A DNA stretch of 64,000 nucleotides. It comes from Hirsutella rhossiliensis. Taxonomy: Eukaryota > Ascomycota > Sordariomycetes > Hypocreales > Ophiocordycipitaceae. Positions 23,611 through 32,860 of the stretch are shown here, one piece after another. The notes beneath the pieces are model-generated. The model did not search any database and was not told the DNA's origin. It worked only from the letters and a program-made list of their open reading frames with translations. The translations under genes were made by a program, and so were the position numbers. The DNA is taken from assembly GCF_020360975.1 (NCBI RefSeq), contig NW_025408670.1:2666001-2730000 (forward strand). Direction: 5' to 3'. The first letter of the stretch is position 1. Every line of letters begins with the position of its first letter.

Positions 23611-24225
23611 GCCTCGTCGCTGCCGCCTGCCGCCGCCGCGTCGTCGCCCGGCGTCATCCTCGTCACGCACTTCTCCTCGCTGCTGACCGGCCTCTTCGCC
23701 CGTCGCGAAAAGTCGGCTGCCCACGCCGCGCTCGCGCAGCTGGCCACGCGCCTGCGCCGCCTCGCGCGCGACCTGCCGTCGAGCCCCCTCATCCTACTCC
23801 TAAACTCAACCACCACCACCACCACCACCACCGCCTCCTCCTCCACAGCCCAAGATGCAAACCACCACCACCACCACAACCACCACCACACGCCCCCCTC
23901 GAAGCCCCTCGACGCTACCCTCCGCTCCGTCTTCCCCCCGCCGCCGCCCACCCACCACCACCAGCCAGCGCCGGGCCGGGCCAGGCCCTCGTTCGGGCTC
24001 GTCTTTGCACAGCTGCTCGACCTGCACCTGCTCTGCACGCGCCTGCCGCGCACGTCCGTCGCGGCCTCTCCCGGGGCCCGCCTCGTCACCGTCGTCGAGG
24101 TCCTGCTCGACCACTTGGGCCTGTGGCGGGGCCGCCGCGGGCCGAGGCCGGGCAGGGAGCAGCGCTGGGGCCCCGTCGACGTCGTCGGCGGCCGCGTCGT
24201 TGATGCTTTGGCGAGGCCGCCCTGA
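22920..24225 (+). CDS. RecA/Rad51-fold protein with degenerate Walker A, putative Rad51 paralogue
   Basis: Two exons, 22920-23147 and 23251-24225, give 400 residues. At first the halves seem out of frame, but a 103-base intron (GTATGC to ACCCAG, two CTGAC branch sites) joins GFGLV to LGLQVVTRWL in phase. Residues 44-75 (CRELDEY, then GGFERGSVVGVSAEEEEGFG) resemble the start of a Rad51-like ATPase core. The phosphate loop, however, has Glu residues where GKT/S is expected, so ATP binding is doubtful. Later segments such as VILVTHFSSLLTGLF and SSPLILLLNST fit the RecA core order, followed by FGLVFAQLLDLHLLCTRLPRT-like sequence resembling the late strand. Insertions include 12 consecutive Asp (23572-23607) and Thr- and His-rich runs. 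Family knowledge: Rad51 paralogues assist homologous recombination. Assignment to Rad55, Rad57, Rlp1 or a Shu subunit is not possible from motifs alone. Confidence 0.6.
23572..23607 (+). repeat. (GAC)12 trinucleotide run encoding poly-Asp
   Basis: Twelve GAC codons in a row within the RecA-fold gene, between the two halves of the ATPase-like core. Pure codon identity suggests recent slippage, so length may vary between strains. Confidence 0.9.
23808..23893 (+). repeat. ACC/CAC trinucleotide tracts encoding Thr and His runs
   Basis: An ACC run (eight Thr) is followed after a Ser-rich spacer by CAC repeats (His with one Asn). Both are inside the RecA-fold gene and likely form a disordered loop. 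Confidence 0.85.
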
Positions 24226-25090
24226 TGGAGAGTGCCAGGACGTGTCCCAGGGGATGCCCGTCCCGCGCGTTTCAGGGGACCAGGCTGTCATGTCTGGGGG
24301 AAAGACTCGCCTTCCCGCTCCATCGACTGAAGATGTACGGCGAGCGAAGACTCAACCGTCTCTACGTCTTCTCAATCATGTCGTGTCAAGGAATAGAGGC
24401 ACTCGTCAGATAGTAAACAAAGCACAAAGCATCACCCTCAGATACAATCTTGGTCGCTTGTCAAGGTCTTCTTTTTCTGTCCATTTACTTGCATATTAGA
24501 CTATCAACCGCCTCTCCGCCTTCACTAGGCCTGATCCCCGACTGCTCGCTCAGTCCACCGAGGACCAGTCACCCGCCGCTTGGTTTCACATCGCATACAC
24601 GCATATTTTCGCTGATCCCTCCCAGCGTACAGGCACTCTTCGCATCCCCTCTCCGCCGCTGCTCCTCTTCTTCGTTGCCTCGTACTGCCCAAGGCCATCC
24701 GGGGCCCTCGACTTCGGCGCCACGGTTCCAAGGGTATGTCCGCGGCATCAAATCCGAATGCCCAAGCGTCTCCGTCGTCGGGTCACGCAAAACCGCCGTT
24801 GCCATGTGGCCTCCCACCGATGCCCCATCTCGCCACGAGACAATATTCTCGTCTCCTCTGGCCCCAGGGGCTCGATTGAAGTCCAAGCCAGGCATGCCCG
24901 ACTCTCCCCTCAAATTAACCGTGTACTAAATAACACTCGCTCAAGAGCCCCTTGGTCCTCCGGCCATGGGGTGCCAGGGGCAAGCGAGCAAAGGCGACGC
25001 ACTCGGGATTGCCGTCAAGTGATACAAGAAGAAATTTCCTGGAAGGGATTCTAGTCTATGTTCAAGGTGCAAGGGGTCGAAGGGCATGCG
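24226..25090. other. Convergent intergenic region
   Basis: Between the RecA-fold gene and the minus-strand Rho1 GEF, so two 3' flanks. A 47-codon ATG frame at 24736-24879 follows a C/T-rich stretch that looks like a leader. It reads as Pro/Ser-rich sequence with no motif and no convincing continuation; kept only as a possibility. Confidence 0.4.
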
Positions 25091-28000
25091 TTATCGTGGG
25101 GACGTCAAGGTGCCGGGCTGGGGGGCCGGTGACGCTAGAGGCAGCTCAGAACGTCTGTTGTTCTTCCAAAAGTCAATGGCCTCGACGACGTCTTCCCCGC
25201 GCTCGTCTTCGTATGCGAATAGTATCTAGCGATCCAAGTGTCAGTACCGGAGCGGCCAAGCAGAGCTGCCTCTTCAAACATACCTCGTGCGTACTGCTGT
25301 GAAGCATGCGAATGTTCTTGTGGGGCACAATATGAACCGCGCCATTCTCTATGTTCCGCAGTTCGATGAAGTTGGCCTCAAAGGCAAGGATCCACGGGTA
25401 GCTCAGGGCAAAGCTCTGCGGCGTGCCCTCCCAGTCGATGCGCCACTCCGGTCGTGCTCGCCACCCATTACGGTTAACGAAGAACGAGAATTCCGAGTAG
25501 TTGAGCAGGAACTCGCCGTTGAGGCGCTCGATGTGGATGGGCTTGACGCCTTCCTTGCGCGCGACAAAGTCGAGCGAGGTATCGGCCTGGTCCAGCAGAG
25601 ACTGAGTCTCGAGCGTCTCGAGCGACACCACCTCGAACCCCCTGGCGCACGCCACGCAGAGCTTCGACTTGAGGAAGTGAACAGACGACGACTCGGTCGG
25701 AATGTAAAACTCCTTGAACGGCCTCAGTTCGTCCTGGCCGCCGGCCATAAACTTGCCCAGACCTTTCTGTTTCTTAGCCTTTGTCATGGCGTCGTTTGGC
25801 TCAAAAACCTTGATGGTGGTCGACAGTGCCGACGACTTGACGCAGCACACGAGATGGCGGCCCAGGCAAATGCCCGTCTTGAAGAAGCTGCAGTGGTTCT
25901 GGATCTTCTTTGGCCGCTTGGCCAGGGCCGGCTCGTCGGGGTTCAGCGCCGTCACCGAGTACGACTGCAGCGTCTTGTTGGACAAGACGAGCAGCAGCTG
26001 GTATTCCTCGAGGATGTCAATCTGGGTTACGTTTGTCGTCTCCAGAACTCGCCTTGGGATCTGCTCCTTGTTCTTACGATCAGACAAGTAGATGCCATTG
26101 TCGGTTCCGTACAGCAGCTTGCGGCCACCGTCTATCAAACAGCTTAGTGAGGGCGTCGTCGCAGAGCGGGGGCGGGTAGACTTACCAAACGGCGTGACAC
26201 ACCGGATCTGATTGGTGCCCACGAAGAAGTTGCTGGAGATGACGGTCGTGTTGAAGAAGTCGGCGCGGCCGCGGAGGCGCTGCTGGGCATTGTCGATAAA
26301 CTCTAGCCACTTTTTGCGCGCAGCCTGGTTTGCCGCAAAGAGCATCAGCTCGTATCCCGCCTTGCCCAAATGTCGGAAGGTGATTGGCCATCCATCTCCC
26401 TTCTTGGTTTCCGAGTTGTTTGCCCTGATTGACGGAATCAGGCTCGACGACGACCGCTTGATGCCCTGGACAGGGATGACTTCGTCCATCTCGCGGATGG
26501 CCAGCAGCTCCAGTGGAATGGGACGTCGATAAGCCTTGATCTCCTCGTTCTTACCGCTTTGCTTGATACGCACGAGCAGTACGGCGTGGTCAAATAGGAA
26601 TGCGGTAATCTCAGACGGATCCGTCGGAGACTTCTTCAGCTGGCTCTTGAAAACGAGCTCACGGCCCTCCTCCGTAAGCTTCAGGTCGACCCGTTCGTTG
26701 GGCCTAAACCTGAGCTGTTCGTGAAGTCGCCTCAGGTTGAAGCGATTCTCCGCCTTTCCGGACTCCGCGTTTACGCGTCCGAGAAGGTCTCGAATCACGG
26801 TGAGCACCTTGGGGATATCTCCCTTGTCCGGGTTGCCCTCTTCGGTGTACTTGAGCACATTCTCAAGCAAGAGAGGATACCGAGCAAGACGTGTCGTCGG
26901 CTTGGTGAGGTAGCCGTTGAGCTCGAGCTTTCTCGACTCCTTGCGCCGCTCAATCTCGTCGACAAACTTGCCAAAGAAGGGGTTGATGGACCGCTCATTT
27001 TCAAACTCAAACTTGCCCTCCAGCTGCTTGGACCCATACAGTATAAAGGGCTCAAATAGTGGCACAAACTCGAGGAAGATATCGCCAATGTTGTGGACAA
27101 TCGGCTCCTTCTGCTGCCGGGTCGTCAAGGATGTCGCAAATCGCGAACTGACTGAATGAATGCTGGGATGATCGACAATGTTGCTAAAGATATTCTTTAC
27201 CACCTTCTCCCGGCGCTGGAGGGGAATCGGCGACGCCTTTGACCTCAGGGGAATGATCCAGAAGTCGCGGAGGTACTCCAGGTCTTTGACAAAGTCACGC
27301 TCCGTGTAGCAGATTTCCGAAATCACCTCCTGCCTCTTCTTTTCCCTCTCGTCGACAGCGTCAGCAATCTCCTTTGGCACCGAGTTGATCCAGAGCTTTT
27401 GCTCGTCGGTCTGATCGACCTCGTCGTCGTTGACATTGGCGGAATCCTCCTTGCGCAAGCCTGGGCCCATCTTGAGGTTGAGTCGGGAAACCTGCTCCAA
27501 CCGTCGAGGGCAGGCAATGGAGTAGCAGAGTTGGTCTCTCGTGCAAGTCGGCGAGTAGCACTCCGAGAGCAAAACAAAGACACCGTTTACTGGAGACTTA
27601 TCCTCTGGTTCGTCCATCAAGCTCTCCCGGAACTGATACATCTCGGACTGTGAGTCTCGCAGCCGGTGCTCATACGTCACATCGTGGAAGAACTTTTGCG
27701 CGTCCAAGGCCCGACCAAGAAGCAAGGCCAGGTTTCGGTCCGTCGTCCTAATAATATACGACAGGACATCTACCGCCTCGGAACCGCTGAAGGCGTTCTT
27801 GTACGTGAGCTCGTTCTTGGTTCGGTCGCCGATGATGATCTTCCGCCGGAAGCACTCTGCAACTCTCGAGAGCAGGGCCGGGTACACAAGGGGGGGCCTT
27901 ATCTTGGTCGCAGTGGTGGGCCGCTCACTCTCGATCGATTTGCTCCTGGACGGACGCTGCACCAACGTCCCGGCGTCGGTTTCCGACCCAACTATCGTCG

Positions 28001-28946
28001 GCGCGATGCTAGAGGCCATCGACATTGATCTCGAGTGGTCCGAGGCGCCGGTGGACGATGCCATACTAGTGGTACGGGTCTGCGAGCCGGGTGTGCTTGG
28101 ATACCCTCCATTCTGTGGCGGATAACCATTAGACATCGGCGCTTCAGATGGGGCTCGTCGGTTCGGGATGATACGGCCGCTCATCGTTTGATGGGCGTCT
28201 CTATCCTGCGGATGAAACGTTCCAGTCATGGACATGGAGCGGTCTTCATGACGTTCCGGGACCACTCTGCCCTGAGCCGTCGTCCGGGCAGAGCTTTGAT
28301 GACTATACTGAGCAAAACGAGAGTGGTTCGCGGGCGACTGCTGTTGATACGAGCTTGGCGGCGGGTGGTACATCTGCGAGCGCGGCGCAGAAGCGAGAGA
28401 CTGGGAGCGATAAGGGTCACTATTGAGTGCCGGTCCCGGGTTGCCCTGGTAAGGTCTCTGCGGCTGGTATCTCGCCCCGGCAGCCTGTGCTGGAGGGCCT
28501 CGCGACTCAAATCGCGGGGGAGGCGGGCCTCCAGGGCCAGGATAAGGTCGTCTTGGCGGCTGCTGCTGCTGTTGCTGTTGCGAGTACTGCGCCTGAGGAG
28601 GCGGCCCTTGTCCACCAGACGCTGCACGATGGGCAGGATGGTATCCGCTTGGGTCGCCCTGCCGATTCCTTGCAGCCACGGGATCACGCTCGCCGTAGAA
28701 ACCCTGTTGCGGGCGTGGCGGCGGCTGGCGAGGCGGGCCGGAGGCCGGAGGCGACATCATCGGAGGTCTGCCCTGTTCCATCATGGCTGGATGCGAGGAC
28801 GACGATGTCATGGTGTGGGATCGGCCAGGTGGGGGAGCGGCACCAAATATGTTGGAAAAGGCGGCATCTCGCTGGTTGTTGGAATCGGGATAGCCGCGAG
28901 GGCGCTGCTGCGGAGCTGCTCGAGGGTCATACTGGTAGTCGGCCAT
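25091..28946 (-). CDS. rom2: Rho1 guanine-nucleotide exchange factor, DEP-DH-PH-CNH (Rom2/Rgf1 type)
   Basis: Activates the Rho1 GTPase that controls beta-1,3-glucan synthase and the cell-wall integrity MAP kinase path. Minus-strand exons 28946-26186, 26131-25284 and 25225-25091 give 1247 residues. The 54-base intron is itself in frame, so it can be mistaken for coding; its GTAAGT donor, CTAAG branch and TAG acceptor, and the join VTPF-DGGRK, show it is an intron. The last intron restores HE-ILFAYEDERGEDV and a tail ending SPR. Domains: a long Pro/Gln-rich disordered N-terminus (1-350) with a Gln run; DEP (about 352-440, VAECFRRKI...); DH (about 535-730, EICYTERDFVKDLEYL, with NGYLTKPTTRLARYPLLLE); PH (about 750-885); and citron homology/CNH (about 905-1195, LLYGTDNGIYLSD). 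This is the full expected architecture and length. Confidence 0.93.
28560..28582 (-). repeat. CAG/CAA run encoding poly-Gln in the Rho1 GEF
   Basis: On the coding strand this mixed CAA/CAG tract encodes seven Gln in the disordered N-terminus. Confidence 0.8.
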
Positions 28947-30598
28947 GCTGGACGCTGGATGGGGAAAATTGAGGCAGGATTAGCGGCAACGGCTCTCGCG
29001 GCGGCGGCAGCAGGCCAACGAACCTTTGCGTAGCCTCTAGGGCCGCCAGCAGTCAAGAGCTCAAAATGGCGGCAGTCGACGAGGTGCGAACAGTCGACGT
29101 TCGACGGGAAGGCCGCCGTCTGTCGACAAGGAGGTTGGCGGGTGCCCGATTCCAGGCAACGGGGACGTCAGCCAGGTGCGGATAGGACGTGGTAATGCTT
29201 CAACTCGTGGCGAAATAATGCGAGGGACTTGGCGACAGCAACGCTCGGCTACCAAGGGCAGGAGGACTCGACTTGGGTAAGGGTCGGTCCCTGCCCAAGG
29301 ATCGTCCGCTCGCGCTTTCGGGGTAGAATGGGGCTCGACGGGGGGGGAGGGGGGGGGAGGGGGCGAGCGAGACGCGGGACAAGGGCTCAGGGCGATGGCA
29401 TCAGGCTGGGCGGGCACAGGAATGTGCTACCAGACGGCGCCGGCAATCGTTGAGCGCGAGAGGGGAGGGAGGAGGAAGAAGGCGAGGCGTGGATGGCCGC
29501 CGTTGGCCAAGAGAGAGGGAGACGGATGGATGCTGCAGGTTCAGCAAACTGGCACTGCCTGACGCTGTTGTCTTGTCGGGGTTCGGTTCTAGTTAACTTA
29601 ACTAGGCGCTGGCTGTGTGCACCTGGCCAGCAAACGACCACTGCCCGCGAGGTACTTTGCGCAGGTACCTCGTTGCCCGATTTGCCTGGGGGAGTGACCT
29701 TGAATCGCTACTCTTATCTCTTGCTGATGCCAGTACAAGTGTACACGTCGTCGCACATTCCCTGCCCCGTCAGAGCGGGTACCCATCTATCGCCAACATG
29801 TGCCTCTAGTACAGTACGGAGTACCCAGAACTGGCACGGGTCCTAACACCATGGACTTGCGAACTCGAGCTTCGTATCGAGAAAAGGTAGATGCACCTCT
29901 ACGATGCCTGTCAAGGAAGGTGCTCTGGATGGAATCAGGCGAGGCGGCGCCGCCGACCAGACCGTCCAATCTCGCAGCACTGCGGCGGCACCGATGCACA
30001 CTGCAGCCAGGGGCTGGGCTGCGCTAGCGACCGTTGAAAGGTTTCTTCCATGTCCGAATGCGAGAAGTGAGCGCGGCGCAGCTCTCTCGGCTGGGCCGAA
30101 TGTGACGGGGGATGGACTGGTGCCTCTTGCTCTTGCTTCTGTCTTGTCTTGAATTTCCTTCTTTCTTTTTGGTGGTGGTTGGTGGTGGAGAGGGAGGGCA
30201 ACGCTTCGGCACAATGTGTCCTTCCAGTTGACTGCTCACGCAAAATACACGCAAATATCGCCATCGTCGGCGACAAGCACTCAAGTTGGTGGGAATTTTG
30301 GATGCCCTGGCGAGCCTGGACAAATCCTCTCTGAGCCTGACTGCTGCCTTCTCCCCACCTACCAGTAGTAGCTACTGTAACTAGACGTGCTCAGCAGCGA
30401 GCATGTATTCAGTAAAGACGCGGCCAATCGCTCCAAACTCGAGAGAGGGAGCGCCAAGTCACGTGACTGGGCGAGGAGACTCAGCGGCCGCATGATTGGC
30501 CGCCCTGGCACCAGGCTCGCGAGCTACGTCGTCAACCTCAACAGTCTGCGTTGCCGCTGTTGCCCTCCCTCCGCCAACAGCCGTCGCCCCCGCTCAAT
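28947..30598. other. Divergent promoter region of Rho1 GEF and V-ATPase subunit
   Basis: Shared upstream region for two outward-facing genes. It contains G-runs at 29340-29361 on the plus strand (C-runs on the GEF strand), a GTACAGTAC motif at 29809-29817 followed by TACGGAGTACC, and several GGTACC-like motifs. No further gene seen. Confidence 0.5.
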
Positions 30599-31391
30599 AT
30601 GGAGTCAGAGCTATCTCCCAAGTTCGCCCCCTTTGTCGGCATGGTAAGTGCAGCATCCATCGTCGGCTGACCAGGACGCGAGAGTGCTGACGGCGTCACT
30701 GGCTGGCAGGCCGGCATTGCGGCCGCCATGGTTTTCGGATGTGAGTTCCTCGTTGCCTCTCGACGGCGTGCATCGTCACATCTTGCGGCCGACTCCGAGT
30801 TCTAAGCGAGACGCATACAGCCATCGGCGCCGCCTACGGCACCGCGAAATCCGGCATCGGCATTGCGGGCGTGGGCACCTTCCGGCCGGACCTCATCATG
30901 AAGGTAACGCGCAGATGCGACAAACACAACAGGCGCCCACTGACCCCTAGAACAGTGCCTGATCCCCGTCGTCATGTCCGGCATCATCGCCGTCTACTCG
31001 CTCGTCATCTCGGTCCTCATCGCCCAGGATCTGTCCCCGCCGGGCAACGAAAGCTACTCGCTGTTCTCGTACGTGGCCCAAACGTTTGAGCGCGGCGCAC
31101 ACTCTCTTAACACCGTGTCAGGGGATTCATGCATCTCGCGTGTGGAACGGCGGTCGGCATGACGGGTCTTGCGGCAGGCTACTGCATCGGCATTGTCGGT
31201 GACACTGGCGTCCGTGCTTTTATGCAGCAGTCTAGGATCTTTGTCGGCATGGTCCTTATTCTGATTTTCGGCGAAGTGCTGGGACTCTACGGGTGCGTCT
31301 TGTTAGAGTACCAGCTGTGTCCGACCGAGAAAGCTAACCATCGTGTAGCCTTATTGTCGCCCTCCTCCTCAACTCGAAAAGTAAGGGCTGA
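30599..31391 (+). CDS. vma11: V-type ATPase proteolipid subunit, c' (Vma11) type
   Basis: Subunit of the proton-translocating membrane ring of the vacuolar ATPase. Six exons: 30599-30643, 30710-30740, 30821-30903, 30956-31068, 31122-31292 and 31349-31391, giving 161 residues, exactly the family size. All five introns join in phase. Four hydrophobic helices are visible. The proton-carrying Glu is in [13 protein letters not shown] (Glu142) in the last helix. [26 protein letters not shown] and SGFMHL look more like yeast Vma11 (c') than Vma3 (c), but the paralogues are close and the call between them is tentative. Exon 2 is only 31 bases. Dense introns in a small proteolipid gene are usual in Pezizomycotina. 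Confidence 0.93.
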
Positions 31392-32006
31392 ACTTTAGAA
31401 GAGCAATCTGATAACCCACTGTCGGGTGTCGCGTATTATACACGCGCAAAATCGTCGAGCCGTCGTCGGATGGCCATGGCAAATGTCTTAACAGCTGCAT
31501 CATGGGACACGGGCGTTATCGGATATGTATATTTAGGACGTCGGGTAGAACTCGCGTGCGTGTCACAGATATCAAGTCATTGTCGATACAACAGATGTCA
31601 CTTGTCCGCAAACACCCAGGCGAGTGTCCATCTTCAGCGATGCCTCGATACTTTATCCGAAATGGCTTTATATTATTGGCGGAGCTGTCGATAGCAACGC
31701 CATGTATGCCAAGATCAGGCCATCGTCGACGAGAGGCGAGAGAATATAGAAGGGTCAGTTACACGCTACCTAGAAGCCGCGCCTTGGGTGTGAGCCACGG
31801 GAACGGGTGCGACAGTGGCTCCAACTAGGTCCCCGCGATGAATGCACCGTGAAAGAGGTCAATGCTACAATTTTGCGCCATCATATGCGTTCGTGATCTC
31901 GTTCAAACCCGCGTCAAGGTGGGGGGGGGGGGTTATGTCTGCTAGCCCAAAGTTACCCCTGCAAGAGGGGATATGCAAAGATGATGTCGGCCTTGACGAC
32001 GGCGAC
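31392..32006. other. Convergent intergenic region
   Basis: Two 3' flanks. A G homopolymer lies at about 31921-31932. No gene seen. Confidence 0.5.
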
Positions 32007-32860
32007 TTAGGGGAGCAGCCGGCCCCCGAGACGGTGCAGCAGCTTCTTACGCGGGCCAGCGTCGGGGTCGCGGCGGGGTCTGGTCCCGCTCCTCTGTCGC
32101 TCTTCGGAGTCCTTCATGTGAGCTGGTATGAGACAGTCAGCATCGCGCCCTGGATGGTTTCCTGGAAAGAAACTGACCTAGCAGCCAGTCCCACTGCCTG
32201 TCCTCTCGTATAAGAATATCGTCACCCGACTCGCGGGCCAGCCTCTCGCGGCGGGCTTGCCTGGCAGCCACTTCGCCCACGAGGTATGGATCCTCGAGTG
32301 GCCGGAGAGGAGGCATGCTGCCGTCACGAATCACCAATGGCGGCTCGATGGGTGAGGGGCGCTTTGAGAGGTCGTTGGCCGTATACCTGTTGTCCGTCAT
32401 GCGCCGCTCGGCCACATTGCGGTAGTGGCGGGCAGCAGGAGCGTTGTTTGCGGACCACGTGGGGATGCGGAAGTTGTGAAGGGTCACGATACTCTGGGGG
32501 TTCAAGGGCGGGATCGGGGGGAGGCCGATTGTCTGGGGCCTGGGGGTCGATGTCTGGTGCCGCGGCGGGCTCGATTCGGGAGATGTGTTTGCTCGAGGAG
32601 CGTATGGGGGTGCGGCTTCGAGGTATTGGACGGCCGAGTGGTAGGACGGAGCCTCGGATACTACAGATGGGTCAGCTCTGCCTTGCAAGGATTCCTCGAT
32701 GCTGCTTGTCATATCCGGCCCCTGAGTCCGACCCGTCCTGGGCGGCACGGCATGGTCCGGACAGAGAGTGATTCATACCGTAAGAGGGAGCAGCAGAGCG
32801 TATCGATGCTGTTTCAAAGTCGTCGGCGCCGTAGCGAGGCGTAGACACGGCTCCCGTCAT
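32007..32860 (-). CDS. Uncharacterised fungal protein with C-terminal QWDWLL motif
   Basis: I cannot assign a function. Minus-strand exons 32860-32779, 32660-32178 and 32122-32007 give 226 residues, with both introns (GTATGA and GTCAGT donors) in phase. The N-terminus is Ser/Tyr-rich and repeats an APSY element (SAAPSY, then SEAPSYHSAVQYL). The middle is Pro-rich (PPIPPLNPQ) and then has an aromatic/basic stretch (FRIPTWSANN). An acidic-basic helix precedes EDRQWDWLL, and splicing continues it as AHMKDSEERQR before a basic Arg/Lys tail. There is no signal peptide or membrane segment. Composition and the conserved-looking start and end suggest a mostly disordered adaptor with a short binding helix (inference). 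Good splice sites make a real gene likely. Confidence 0.75.
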
